The notes beneath the pieces are model-generated. The model saw nothing but the letters and a program-made list of their open reading frames with translations. It ran no database searches and was not told where the DNA came from. Shown piece after piece: positions 47,461 through 63,607 of a DNA stretch of 64,000 nt. The stretch's first letter is position 1. Every line of letters begins with the position of its first letter. This DNA comes from Epiperipatus broadwayi. Lineage: Eukaryota > Onychophora > Udeonychophora > Euonychophora > Peripatidae. A program made the translations under genes and the position numbers. The DNA is taken from contig JAQFVV010006506.1 of the NCBI GenBank assembly GCA_028023455.1, forward strand, positions 64,001 through 128,000, written 5' to 3'.

Positions 47461-50400
47461 CATATCTACATATGACAGTGAACTATTATTGCTCAAAGTT
47501 TATCACTATCTGGAAACATTCTTAATATAAATTATTTTAATATCTCTGTTTCAGAGGTAAATCATAAATATGAAATAAGCTCTCATCAATATAATAAAGT
47601 GAATAAATAATTACTTGGCTCTAATTTTGAACAATAGTAGAATCGATGATCCTGGAACTCAAGTTGAATGCTATTTTTATATTTTCCATCATTTAATTGT
47701 ATCATCAATCAAATTGATAATTATATATTAAATACCATTTATAGGTTAAATATAATTAAGAATTCAGTAGAAAAAAAACTATGAAAAAATAGATAAGTAA
47801 AGAATAAAATAACATTAAATATCTTAACTCAGAATAAAAGCCTTTCTAACAATCACCTTATAAAGGTTAGCTAATATAAAAATTGATATTATATAAATGA
47901 TTTTCATAATATAAATTGACACTATTCTTCTAGAAATATACTTTTTTCTATTACTTATTTCTGAATTAATTAAATTGTATAAAATTAGCCATTTAATATT
48001 CAATTAGATAGATAATTTATTAATAACATGATCCTTAATTGATTTTGGTTTTACTAAAACTTTTATTATTAAGGATTTGTTTACCTACATGACAGTACAG
48101 TCATATATTGAAATAATAACTTTCACAAATTAAATGACATCTCATATAATTAATTCTAAACAATTACTAAGACAACTATCACGACATTAATATATTTAAA
48201 AGTTTTCTATCTCCAGCACATTTTCTGAGATATATGATTAAACTTTGTAGAGTAAACTACTAATCTGAACCTTCTTTGAATTTCTATTGAAATTCTTACA
48301 ATGCTGCCCTACTACAGCTTAGCTCAGTGGTGGCTACAGAAATATATAAAGTGTAGAATGCAAACTAAATATAGGAGGAAACATTATGAAAATATAGGAA
48401 TAAAATATCTACTGGGTTTTAAAATAAATATTTATTGAAATTGGTAAAGTTCCACCCATTAAATTAACAAATTATCGTTTAATCTCATGTCATCCCATCA
48501 TCTAAATGCATCGAACAAACTTTAATAATAAGTCCAGATTAATAGAATAAAGATATAGTCCTGATCTAACTCTAATGTATGGTTAGTTAAAATTAAACAA
48601 AAACAAAATATACCACTAATTAACTCTTATTGTATAATAATTTAAAATAGATAACTAAATTAATATCTAATCTAAAATAATAAGGTAATATCTCAGGGTA
48701 GTTATTATATGGCTTAATTTTAAATTTATACTTTATATTAATTATTGATTACCATCATAAAAGTAATGGTATAAATTAAGCATTATTCTAATAAAATAGT
48801 AGTATTAGACAATGGAAGAAATAGGGTGCATTTTGATTTCAATTCATCATCTAAATAATAACTGAATACTAAAAATTTACAGAGAATCAGTATGATGTTT
48901 GGATCGAGAAAACAGTATCATCAGATCAAAACGTAATCATCATTAAATTTATCAAATAGTACAATCATATAATATTGGATATGTAAATGTGGGTGTATGT
49001 GTGGAAACATAGAACATGAATGCATGCTAAAGAATAACTCTGAACAAAGATTTTAAATAAATAAAACATTTATTACAAGATATATCTAAATAAACGTTTT
49101 GTATTTCTACTTTACACATATACATGTTTTGGATAATTCCAATATCAACTACAGAATAGACTACATAAGAGTAACTAATGTTAAAATAAACTTCCTTGTA
49201 TTTTATTCCAAACATATACCACCTATCAGTCTATTCTGATAAACCAGTGAAAAGAAACATTTATTAAAACTAACATTAGAATAATTAAATAAGAATAAAG
49301 GCTTATATGTATTTTATTTAAAATATATCCAAGCTATCAGTCAATTCTGATATTCTTATTAAAAAAAAAAAAAAAAAAACACTTTTAAACACTAACACTA
49401 GAATAGTAAAATATGAAATTAAACTTCTTGATATTTTTTTACATAAAATACACATATGCTATTAGCTAACTCCAACATTCTGCTAACCAAATCAACATTG
49501 GGGTAATTAAACATCAAAATAAAACAATATGGGTCCAAATATATGAGTAAGAGATCAAGCTATCCTTCTTAAATCAATTAAATAATTTTATTAATTAGAT
49601 ACTCTTTCTTTCCTTTTGCTTTCTCCGTCAAAATGAAGATGAATCATTCAGAAAATTGATGATATAAAACTTAAAATAATTGGTATGATATGATTTAAAA
49701 TATTGTTTTAAGAATTACAAATCAGTGATAGAATTTCTCCATAACTTCAGAGTTAATAGTATTTTATGTATGCATCTGAATTATGTTACCTGTTATAAAA
49801 TAATTAATACAGCTATATCTGATTGGTTTACTTATGAAATTGAGATACAATACCACAATATGGATGATGCCATGACCAACCAAGCTTTAACACTAATTCT
49901 ACTTTAGATGTTCTATAAAAGAAATCAATTCTACCTTTATTTTTTTACTATCAAAACTACATTACACTTGGCTAAGAATAAATGACGGGAAAACATTACA
50001 ATTGGATACACGAGGGACAAGAAGACTTTCTTAACTCTAATAATTTAAATTACAAAATACAGTGACTCCCTAACCTGACTTAGAGGCTTAATTGCTGGAG
50101 TGGACTTTGTCTAATCAGCAAAAAACAAGGGAAATGCAGTACTTTACTTCACATAACATAATCATTATAACACACAATTGCTTGAGCTGGGAAATATAAT
50201 CAACCAATGACTAATGTTTCAATAAACTAAGGGAGATATCTTTCAATCCCTATAACACAATATATATCATAAATTATTTCTTTCTCCATATCCACTAAAT
50301 ACATTTTAATCTAAGCATTAAAAAAATCATAAATTTACTCTTAAATAAATCCCTTATTTTTCCATTTCTTTTGGCACATCACACCATCCATGACTGATTG

Positions 50401-51658
50401 GAAATCTAGTCAATCAACTTTTAATTCAACAATTATATAAATGGATTAAACAACACACAGGCACATATGCATAATAACACATAAAATAATATCAAATCAC
50501 ATTCAATAGGTAAATATTGTAACAACATTAATTTATAAGTTAAAAAATGAATTTCTCATTTCTGACGAATTGTAAATATTTTAAATTTGAAATATAATAA
50601 TTACTATTAAATAAACCTTATTGTTATAAATCTTATCGTTCTCACAACACAAAGGTAAAACAATGCTTTTATGTATTTATATTAACTGATAGATTGGAAT
50701 AAAAGTTTGATTTGTGATGACTACAAATCTTTTAAATTAGAAGTAAAATGAGTATTAATAAATGGACCTCATAATTTCTAAAGATGCAAGGATAAAATAA
50801 TATTTTTATGCATTTACCATATCTTAAAATTAGATGTTAACTTTCTAATAGCAAACATATATTTATATCACCAATATACACATATAAAAAACACATGTAT
50901 ACAATTAAATTTATATTAAAACAATAATTAATTACCCAGTACAATATTTCTCCATATTATACTTTTCCTAGATGTTCTTGAAGAAAGAAATAATAATTAA
51001 ATAAAAAAGTATAAGACAAATAATTGGTCTACCTATCTATCATATACTAACAAAAAATAATCATTAAATCAATAAATCTTTTTAGTTGGAACATAAGAGT
51101 TTATTTGCATAGTCTGTAAATAACACACCTTGGTCATGTACAAAAAAGATGATAATAATTGTATAACAATATATATTAATAAATATATAAAAATTTCCTG
51201 CAGGACAAATAATATGCATTTAGATACAATTAAAGAGCATTAAAATTTTTTTAGCAATAGCTAATTGAAACAGCTGGCATTATTGCATGCACGTTATTTA
51301 ATAATGGCAAACAAGTCATTTATTACTGCATAATTTTTGTAATAATTTACTGTTTAATTCATTACATTTGTCAATATACTTGTGCTAAATTATCAAAGTC
51401 ATTCATCAGTCAATAGATGATTAAATAGTAATATCCACTTAAGTCTGCATAAGTTTATTGATAATATATTTTAATAGCAAATCAAATACAAATGAAGAGA
51501 ACAATAAAATAAAATATTCACATCTAGTATCCCTGCTTTTCCATTTGTTCAGTTATAAGCACATTTAAATACAATTTAGTGATTTAGTAAATTATATATG
51601 TGACACAATTCCATTCCTTAATCATAGAGACATGAATGGTTAACTATATTTCTTTTTC
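47461..51658. other. AT-rich DNA, no gene seen
   Basis: About 4.2 kb without a supported gene. A perfect tRNA-type A box, TAGCTCAGTGG, is at 48320-48330 (CAGCTTAGCTCAGTGGTGGC), but no B box follows in the next 80 bp, so it may be a truncated tRNA or SINE head. Frames at 49027-49215 and 49725-49907 look like chance. Confidence 0.45.
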
Positions 51659-54341
<2,683 letters not shown>

Positions 54342-54496
54342 GTTAATATATCGATTCTCTTTTTTTTTAAAGTTTAAATTTATATATTTTTGAGAGATAT
54401 TAAAAAATAATTTTATATTAATATTTATTCACAGAGTAAACGAATTAACTGGGTTTCAAATACATTTTACACTCACACATTCTCATAATACACACA

Positions 54497-54854
<358 letters not shown>

Positions 54855-55245
54855 ATTAAATTGTTTAATCAAAATATAATATTTTTAGAGCAAGTATGTA
54901 ATCGATTGCCATCTATAATGATATAAATTACTATTCATATTTACTCAATCACTGTCAAATCTTTTAACTTTCTTAATAAAAAATGTGTAGCAACTTTAAT
55001 CATATTTCCAACATTTATCTTTACTATTAAATTTGTACTGTATATTATATTGTAATCATTTTTACATATTTTATTAGAATTATAAGCTTATAAAATGAAA
55101 TATGTTTTAAAACGTAATTTTGAACTATGAAAAATAAAAATAAAAAATCTTAAACTAATTACATAGCAATAACAATGATAATTTTTGTGCTAGATCATAA
55201 CCTTGTCTATTAAAAAACTTATTTTTTTCTCATATGTCATAGCTT
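54855..55245. other. AT-rich DNA, no gene seen
   Basis: No ORF or structured signal recognised. Confidence 0.4.
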
Positions 55246-55332
55246 TGGCTGGGAGGCGAACCCACAACCTTCTCCAACCAACTACTTGCTTTCAAGGTGG
55301 CTGCGATGACCTCCACGCTAACAACGCTTGAC
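55246..55332 (-). mobile_element. Possible tRNA-derived SINE head or tRNA-like remnant
   Basis: On the minus strand an A-box-like TAGCGTGGAGG (55310-55320) is followed about 50 nt on by a B box GGTTCGCCTCC (55252-55262) flanked by GTGG and CAGCC. Both are in the order needed by RNA polymerase III. This patch is GC-richer than its surroundings. I could not fold a full cloverleaf by eye, and no SINE tail is clear. Confidence 0.45.
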
Positions 55333-56846
55333 AGTTAAACATTCATTTATTTCCATTTTTAAAAAAATCTCAATTTAAGCATCTTAAATAATAAGAATAA
55401 TTTTTAAAATTAAAAAATATATTTATTATTACTTAAAATGTCTGCATTGACATATATGAAAACAATTATTTTAACAAATAATAGTAACTTTCCATTCTAT
55501 CATAAATACAGATTTCACAAATTTTACTTCTTTAAGTCAATTATTATTAATTTTCTACTTTTCTCACCTGAAGTAAAATCTTATATATATTTTTAAATAT
55601 TCAGTTAAAGCATGCTAGGTAGTAATAAAGCTAAGTATTAAAACATATATTTTATGTGAGTATATTTATTAATTACCAGATATTAATTTGTCTTCGTAAT
55701 ATGCAAATATTTTAAATAAACATTAATTATAATCAGGTTTTTTTTTTTTGTTACTTTAAAATAAATATGTTACAAATATACTGTATAAATAGGTCTAAAC
55801 ATGTAAATAAATAACTAAAAAATTACAATTTTTCCTTTCAAAATACTGAAAGAAAAAAGTATGTTTTGAGTAGCCTGAGGTCAAATAATCAACCAGTCAT
55901 TGCTGCTATTGGTTTCTTTGTCTGATGATATAACCAATCAATGCATTGTCAGAACCTTTTACAGTTTGAATCTGTATATTAATAGAATCAAGTCTGTATG
56001 AAGCTGACACCATCAGATAACTTTTTAATCAATATTTTTATTTACAATTTATACTCACAAAATGTGAACCTGCAAATTAATTTCATAGATAATTCAAATA
56101 TAATGAAGAAAACCTAAGAGATAGTGGTATCATCATATTATTCTCAAATTGGCTCAAAACTAATGACAATGTTATCACTATCTAGAATCCAGTTAAATGA
56201 CAATAAATCAAAACATATATAACAAAATCGATGCAAAGAAAACTTATATTCTCATTACCTACATAAAGAATAAAAACAATTATGAATTAAATCATTTATT
56301 ACCAAATTTTTTAGTGTTTATGATCTGAGATTGAATGATTAAAATATATTTAGAAGTGAATATATCCAAATGGTAGGGATATTATATAAAATATGATTTT
56401 TTACTTTTTATCTCCAGTTAAGTGAACCTCATATTAGTTATGTTTCTTAAATAAAAACACTCAGTATAATTTATTTCTTATAATTCAAATAAAGATTATT
56501 TCTTAAGTTTAAAATGTATAACATTTTGAAAATTAAAAACAAAAATGCTGATATTTTTTATATATTTTTTAAACATTTAGAATGTTTTACCTAAGTTTTG
56601 TTTTTTATAGTCATTAAAAAAAATATGTGTAATAAATCTTGACATTAATGTTATTTTATTCTAAACCCATTTTGGAATACATTTATTTAAATAGCTCTGT
56701 GTATATAAACAATCATTTTGCATATGTTTACAATGAGTTTCATGTAAAAAAAATGTATATATTCCTTAAGATATTATATACAGATTTTAAGTCAGGTACA
56801 TGTCTATGATAAAATAGGTAAATGTATGCAAACACATTAAGACAAT
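55333..56846. other. AT-rich DNA, no gene seen
   Basis: No supported ORF, repeat or RNA gene recognised. Confidence 0.4.
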
Positions 56847-57045
56847 TAAAATATATAAAATGCACTAACACACACAAGCACACAAAGCTAAAAACAAATA
56901 AAGAAATATTATTATTTTTTTATTTTAATATCTATTTTATTAAATGGCTAATTGCTTTCAAGGGTCAAAGCCCTCATAATCATAGCCACATTACAAACTG
57001 TAATAAATTGACTCGGAGTGATGCAAATTTATGCAAATTAAATGA

Positions 57046-57480
57046 TTACACATTCCATTTCTTGGAAATTTTGTAGCAAGAGTCTTTTCTATTGATGACA
57101 TCACCATCACTAGATATAAAGAAAGCTTCTTTTATCTTTCTTTTAAGATCATGCTGCTCTCTGCACACCACAACTGAATTTCTCAGTTGGCAATTCTGCC
57201 CAGCTGAAGTATGGTGCTGCACAAAAACTGAACTATGAGCAGTGTTGACCAAAGCTTTATTATAAGAATAAGTGTGTTGAGATAGCCTCGTGGACATAGA
57301 GGCCTGAGTCTCACCATAATATGATGATCTACAAAATTTTTCAGGGCAGAAATATTATAGACCACCTGAGCTGTCAGTGAGGGTGGTAGGCAGTCCTGGT
57401 ATTATTAATTACTTTGTTGGAGTTAGGAGGTGTGTGAAAACATAACTGGTATTTATTATTGAAAATATTATAAAGACACT
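57046..57480 (-). pseudogene. PLE fragment 4: GIY-YIG endonuclease end (left arm)
   Basis: Frame 57046-57297 (83 codons) reads RLSQHTYSYNKALVNTAHSS, then CQLRNSVVVCREQHDLKRKI and INRKDSCYKISKKWNV. It is the C-terminal half of a GIY-YIG domain with its tail. The YYGE part lies upstream near 57310-57330 in broken frame. The family differs from the PLE at 40-43 kb. Confidence 0.65.
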
Positions 57481-57713
57481 TATGCATATTAGGCAGGTAA
57501 CAGAGTATGAGTCTTTGCTTGTCAATGTTAGGGACTTGGTCATTTATTTTAGAAAAAAAACTGTTTTATCTTTCTGTTGATTAAATTCATATCAAAAACA
57601 ACTTTTATTAGGTCATCCCTATATGATGTGAGGTTAGCTTTCTTATCTGCCTGAAATTTACATAGGTGCTTATTTCTATACAAAAAAGAGGTTAATCCAG
57701 ATACTCCTACTCC

Positions 57714-58168
57714 CTTACCTGGCTAATATGCATAAGTGTTTTTATAATATTTTCAATAATAAATACCAGTTATGTTTTCACACACCTCATAACTCCAACA
57801 AACTAATTTTATACCAAGGACTGCCTACTACCCTCACTGACACCTCAGGTGGTCTATTATATTGCCTGCCCTAAAAAAATTGTAGATCATTGTATTATGG
57901 TGAGACAAGGGTCCCTTTGTTCACTAGGCTATCTCAACACACTTATTCTTATAATAAAGCTTTGTTGGACACTGCACATAGTTCAGTTTTTGCTCAGAAC
58001 TACGCTTCATCTGGGCATGATTGCAAACTGGGAAATACAGTGGTGGTGTGCAGAGAGCAGCTCGATCTTAAAAGAAAAATAAAAGACACTTTCTTTATAT
58101 CTAGAGATGGCAACTCCATCAATAGAAAAGACTCTTGCTACAAAATATCCAAGAAATGGAATGCATAA
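57714..58168 (+). pseudogene. PLE fragment 5: linker and GIY-YIG endonuclease (right arm)
   Basis: One frame reads NMHKCFYNIFNNKYQ and GLPTTLTDTSGGLLYCLP, then a stop. The frame continues with SLYYGETRVPLFTRLSQH and VVVCREQLDLKRKIKD, ending ISKKWNA at 58168. GLLY and YYGET are the two halves of the GIY-YIG motif, with Arg and His downstream. Apart from the stop after CLP the frame is open, so this copy is better preserved than fragment 4. No RT is nearby. Confidence 0.7.
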
Positions 58169-58789
58169 TCATTTTATTTGCATAAATTTGCATCACTCTG
58201 AGTCAATTTATTATAGTTTGTAATGCGGCTATGATTATGATGGCTTTGACACTTGAAAGCACTTAGCCATTTAATGGAATAGATATTAAAATAAAAAATA
58301 ATAATATATATTTTCTTTATTTGCTTTTAGATTTGTGTGCTTGTGCATGTTAGCACATTTTATATATTTTTATTCATAATTAGCCATAAAATATAAACTG
58401 TTTGCTTATTAAGACAATTAAACAAAAAACTTACAATAAGTATTCTTTATTGTTCTTGTAATAAAAATTGATAATAAGTAGGAGCAAATGATAAAGTTTT
58501 TTTTTAAGCTACTATCTTTAGCTGATGATGATAATAAGAAAATTATAATTTTTTTAGGCGCTTTAAACAGATAACTTTCAACCAAAAATGATCGGTATAT
58601 TAAAAATAAAAACAGCTTTTTTTTTTCTTTTAGTTTTAGATATTGAAAAGTGACTTAATATAAAAATTTTAAATTCCATTTATTTATTCAATTATTTTTT
58701 ACAATAAATATATGATTATGCTAGGTGAATTCTAACAACACATGATCATCATTTCTTATGCTTACGCATAAGTTCCTAAGATATAGGTG

Positions 58790-58970
58790 CAACACTTTAA
58801 TATCCAAGACTCCCTCACTGAAGAAATCCACAAGCTGGAAACCCTCTCAGGATATTTATTGAGTAGGCTCTAGATATGGATTTCATGCACAAACCATCTT
58901 TCAACCATTGTTTACTCTGGCTTGTAGTGGTGGCGCTATTATATGAAGAGTTTAGTCACTGTGACTTCTA
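58790..58970 (-). repeat. Unclassified dispersed repeat, copy 5 (inverted)
   Basis: The plus strand has AGTAGGCTCTAGATATGGAT, TTTCATGCACAAACC, TTACTCTGGCTTG and GAAGAGTTTAGTC, the inverse of blocks in copy 1. Just before it, at 58741-58770, CACATGATCATC and TTATGCTTACGC appear in the direct orientation, so the locus holds both ends of the family facing each other. Confidence 0.55.
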
Positions 58971-61457
58971 ACAATGTTGTGAATTAAATATCCAAAAAAA
59001 TTATCTTCTTCATTTCTCGATTTATAAGCATAAGAGTGTGTATATGCACAAAGCATTTAATTAATTACATATTGTTGGATATTTTTATTATATAGTATAA
59101 AACAATTATAAAAAATTGTTAAATTATACATTATGGGATCACTTTTAAAAAGATGCTAAGATTTAACAATATGAACATTTAAAAAAAATAATCACAACAA
59201 GCATACAATAGAGTGTATGCTTTGTATTATATTTACAATATATATTGAACAAAAAGCAACGCATATAAATAAAAAGTATTGATTAAAAAGGGGTGTGTGT
59301 TGTATATAGATAAATATTCACACTTCATTAACCACGTTGTTTAGAAGCATCTTCTTTAAACAAGCACATCTGCTGCCAGTGAAAAAGCAGTAAATATGTT
59401 TGAAAACAAATTGAATGATTTTTTTAAACTAAAAAAAAAAAAAAAAAACTCTCAAATTTTACCAAGCATATTAAAATAATCATAATAGGTACTTACATAG
59501 TTCCAGTGACGAAATAAAAGTCTTTAATAATAATCATGTTTAACTAATAAATGATTTATTTTTAAAATTATCGTTTGAAATTTTAAATTGTATTATGAAG
59601 CATGTAATATCATTTCAGGGACACTTTACATAAAATAAAATTTTAATTAAGATGCTAACCAATTAATCTTAGTGATTAATGCATTCTATTGTAAAGTAAT
59701 ATAATAGTAATAACAACATTTTAATTTTACTTTTATGCAAACTTCTTTTTCTTTTTAATTTTGATATACATATTATTCAGTGTATGTTATATATAATACA
59801 CTAACATATTTAGACTAATTCAAGTGATGTCATAGATAATTTAAATAGTATCTATACATAACATGGACCACCATGTGTGGGTGTGCAAGTTGTGTGGGGT
59901 ATACTGTGGTGCCAAGACACCAAGATAATATTGCTTACATTTTCCAATTATTTCATCATTAGAAATATGTACAGGGGGTATTTTTTTATTTAAATATAAG
60001 AGCAATATTGTTTTCATAAACTTATTTACAAAAAAATACTAGGCATTGAATTTCTAGGCATGAGCTTGAAACCTACTTCATATATACTCTTATCAGTATA
60101 CTACACTGAACACAATGATACCATTTTGTCATGATGCTTAATACCACATTATATAAATTTTTACATTTCCAAATCACTTTATTCCTAGAAACACAATCTG
60201 ATTGTAATTATTTATTATCTAAACATAAGAGGAATATTTATTTATTTAAACTTACTGGTGTGATTGCTCTAGCATTGAAATACATTTTATATATACTCTA
60301 CAGTTGCACAAAATTGAACAGGCCAATGGCTATTCAACACTATAATTAATAAAATTAAACATAAATAAATTGTATGGATCTTCCAATCACTTTAATTTAA
60401 ATATATTTATGTAAAAATAACATATTATTAATAATATTTTTTTTTTAAATAAAACTTATTTTAAAAATATTGAATCATAATTACAGTAATTCTACTTATG
60501 ATAAAATTATCTTAATCAATAATATTTTACAATATTTAAAGGTGTGTTTCACTTGTGAGTACTGATAGAATGTCCAACATTTAAATATCAGGTCTGGGTT
60601 TGAAGATGTGTTGTGATAAAAAAAATTGTGTTATCTTTTATTTTTTCATTATTATTATTATAACATATTATAGCTTTTCTTAATTTTATAATTATATTGT
60701 TTTTTTACATGTCTTATTATTGTTTTTTACAAGTTTTAATAAAAAAGAATATCCTTGGATATGTTCTTTAGCTAAAAACTCTTAATTGTTCCGTAATCCA
60801 CATTACTGATCAAATCTAAGAAAAGTAGAATGCTAAAAAATATATTAAAAAAACATTATTCCTTGCCAAAAAAAATAATTTTTAACAAATTTTATGATAA
60901 CAATATAATTTCCTGCAATCCCCTACATAATTGCACTAGGGGCAAAGTATAAAAATGTATCTAGACTAAACTACTTGATTTTTTAATTAGTTATCAAAAA
61001 AAAAAAAATCAATCAATAAATAAATAATCTGCAAGACATTTTACATCCTCTTAAAATGAATTGAATAAGCAATCTAAGTATGAAAAAAAAAAATATTTTT
61101 ACTTAAATAAATCCTGGTAAAATCCAAAGTGTCAAACAAAATAATAAATTGCAATATGTATAATAGGACTTATTAATAAAAGTTAATATATAATATAGTA
61201 GTGTAAATTTATTATTGGATGAAAACACATCAAAATGGTATTGTTAATAAAAAAACATAAACAAGTTCTGTATCTAACACATACTGATTTAAAAATAATA
61301 AATAGTTTTTTAAAACAAAAAAATAATAACAAAAATGTGTTAATGGGATGTAAGGGTTTTATCAACCATGATATTTAAAACTGACCTAGTGTTGTGAAAT
61401 AAACTACAAATGGTATAGCATTAAACTATGTAAGTATGAAAATTTAAAATATCAGAG

Positions 61458-61458
<1 letters not shown>
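58971..61458. other. AT-rich DNA, no gene seen
   Basis: No supported gene. Frames at 60131-60349 and 61183-61365 show no recognisable motif. Segments at about 59935-60115 and 60165-60310 share loosely similar blocks (TTCC...TCATTAGAAA; ATACTCT), perhaps an old duplication. Confidence 0.4.

Positions 61459-61546
<88 letters not shown>
61459..61546. repeat. (TA)n microsatellite, ~88 bp
   Basis: Pure TA repeat. Confidence 0.98.
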
Positions 61547-61550
<4 letters not shown>

Positions 61551-62591
61551 GCTTATACTTAAATTTTCTTATATATAATGAATTATATATAATAAATTAT
61601 AGGTTTTAATAGGTAAAATATTAAATAATAGTGTAATTTTTTTTAACATTGAAGGAATATAATTTTCTTAATAGAAAATGTTAATAAGTTTATACATGAT
61701 ATATTTTCAATAGGTTTTCAAACAAAGAAGAACAGTTTTTCACAAAATTCTAACCTGCTGGTTAAAGTTCATCCAAATATTGACTAGAAAATAATAATGT
61801 AAAAAGTCGTTATTTTTGTTCATTGCTATGCAGGATGAAACTCAGAAGTGAAACATTCCATACAATCATATTCCGAATATACATACTATTTTTAATAATC
61901 AGGTTAGTAACTTATATATTACATAATTACTATATAATATCAGCACCAACTCAATATGGTGTAGGAAGCAGTAAAATGTTTTCATGGAAGTGTATGATAT
62001 TATTGTAAATATGACAAAAATACCTAGGTATTAAAAAACTTATCTTATTAGCAGATTTTTTCTATCTCCTGATATTTTCTATCTCCTTTAGCAATTTTCA
62101 AGTACTATCCAAAAATAAGAATATAAAAGTTGTGAAATATAATCCTATTAATTTATTTTTCTTTTAAAGTATTATTTGATTATAATTTCCAAAATTATTT
62201 TTTAAAGACTAATTGTTTATTTTTAAAGCATGTATTTTAATCTCAGAGATTATTATAGAGAAATAAAGGAATAAAACACAATGTAATATTCAAATCAATA
62301 CTTTCGAGTATACATCTTGTAATCTTTATCAGTTATATAACATTGAATAATCAAAATGAGACAACCTTTCACAATAGCCATAGATCAATTCAGATTTCCC
62401 AGAATTTTGTTATTTTAACATTTGATGATTGCCAATTCATTACCATTTGATGATTTCTTGAAATCAACATAGCCTCTTTTGCAATGTTAAATTTGCATAT
62501 TTTTTATATTTTTATAATTAAATTTAAATCCATATTGACAAGATTTACTATGATCAAATATAACAGAAATGGTACACTGCTAAGGCTATTG
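61547..62591. other. AT-rich DNA, no gene seen
   Basis: No supported ORF, repeat or RNA gene recognised. The frame at 61823-62008 is probably chance. Confidence 0.4.
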
Positions 62592-62949
62592 CTATGACTA
62601 CTATTATTACAATAGTGATTCCTCCTACTACAACTTTAACTGCCACTATCATTATGTCAATGACTATTTGACCATGAAAAGTACTACTACCACCATGATA
62701 ATTACTACTGCTCCTGCTGCTGCTTCTACTACTACTGCTGATAATACTACTGCTATTTCTATTTATATTATTGTTACTGCTGCTGCTGTTACTGCTACTG
62801 CTATTACTACTGCTACAGCTACCACTACTACTGCTGTTGTTACTGTAATTGTTACTACTACTTTTACTGCTACTACTACTACTACCACTACCTCTACCAT
62901 TACCACTACTATGACCACTACCATTACCACCATAACTACCACTACCTTC

Positions 62950-62996
<47 letters not shown>

Positions 62997-63286
62997 AACA
63001 ACAACAACCATCACCACACCACCAACATCACTACCACTAGCTTCACTACTTCTACTACTCCTACTACAAATACCACCATATCACCACCACCATCACTATC
63101 ACTACTTACTTCTACTATTACCACTAGCACTATCACCACCACTACCAATATTATTACCATAAACACTACCACCACCATTACCCCTATCTCTACCACTACC
63201 ATGACCACAAACACTACTACTATCACTACTATTACAACTATGATCAGTAATACTGCTACTACTTGTACTACTTCTATTGATATTAC
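62592..63286. repeat. Degenerate (ACT/ACC/GCT)n trinucleotide tract, ~700 bp
   Basis: Triplets of the type ACT, ACC and GCT dominate the plus strand, which carries very little G, especially after 62870. Three-base periodicity leaves long open frames on both strands (62668-63162 plus, poly-Thr; 62763-63226 minus, poly-Val), but these are shadows. Confidence 0.9.
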
Positions 63287-63437
63287 TTTTAAAATATATT
63301 TTATTGGGAATTTATATAAGGTTACATTTATATTTTAACAGGAAAACTTGAAATAAGTGAAAAAAGAATTATGCAAATTATAAGGAATGACAAGATAAAT
63401 AACATGACTAAATTAGAATGTATATAGATGGTTACAT

Positions 63438-63607
<170 letters not shown>

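Larger units (their letters stand above)
56847..58372. repeat. Inverted repeat, ~670 bp arms, ~190 bp spacer, made of two PLE ends
   Basis: The left arm (56847-57512) is the inverse of the right arm (57702-58372) along its whole length with roughly 10-15% differences by eye. Each arm runs from PLE linker through GIY-YIG to its 3' flank. The arms point away from each other: the left fragment reads minus, the right one plus. Confidence 0.82.

Noticed and set aside
58515-58545. CTGATGATGATAATAAGAAAA as a hammerhead core
   Set aside because: It has CTGATGA and GAAA but no stem II between them.
62668-63226. Long Thr-rich and Val-rich open frames
   Set aside because: Triplet repeat periodicity keeps the frames open; no protein motif is present.
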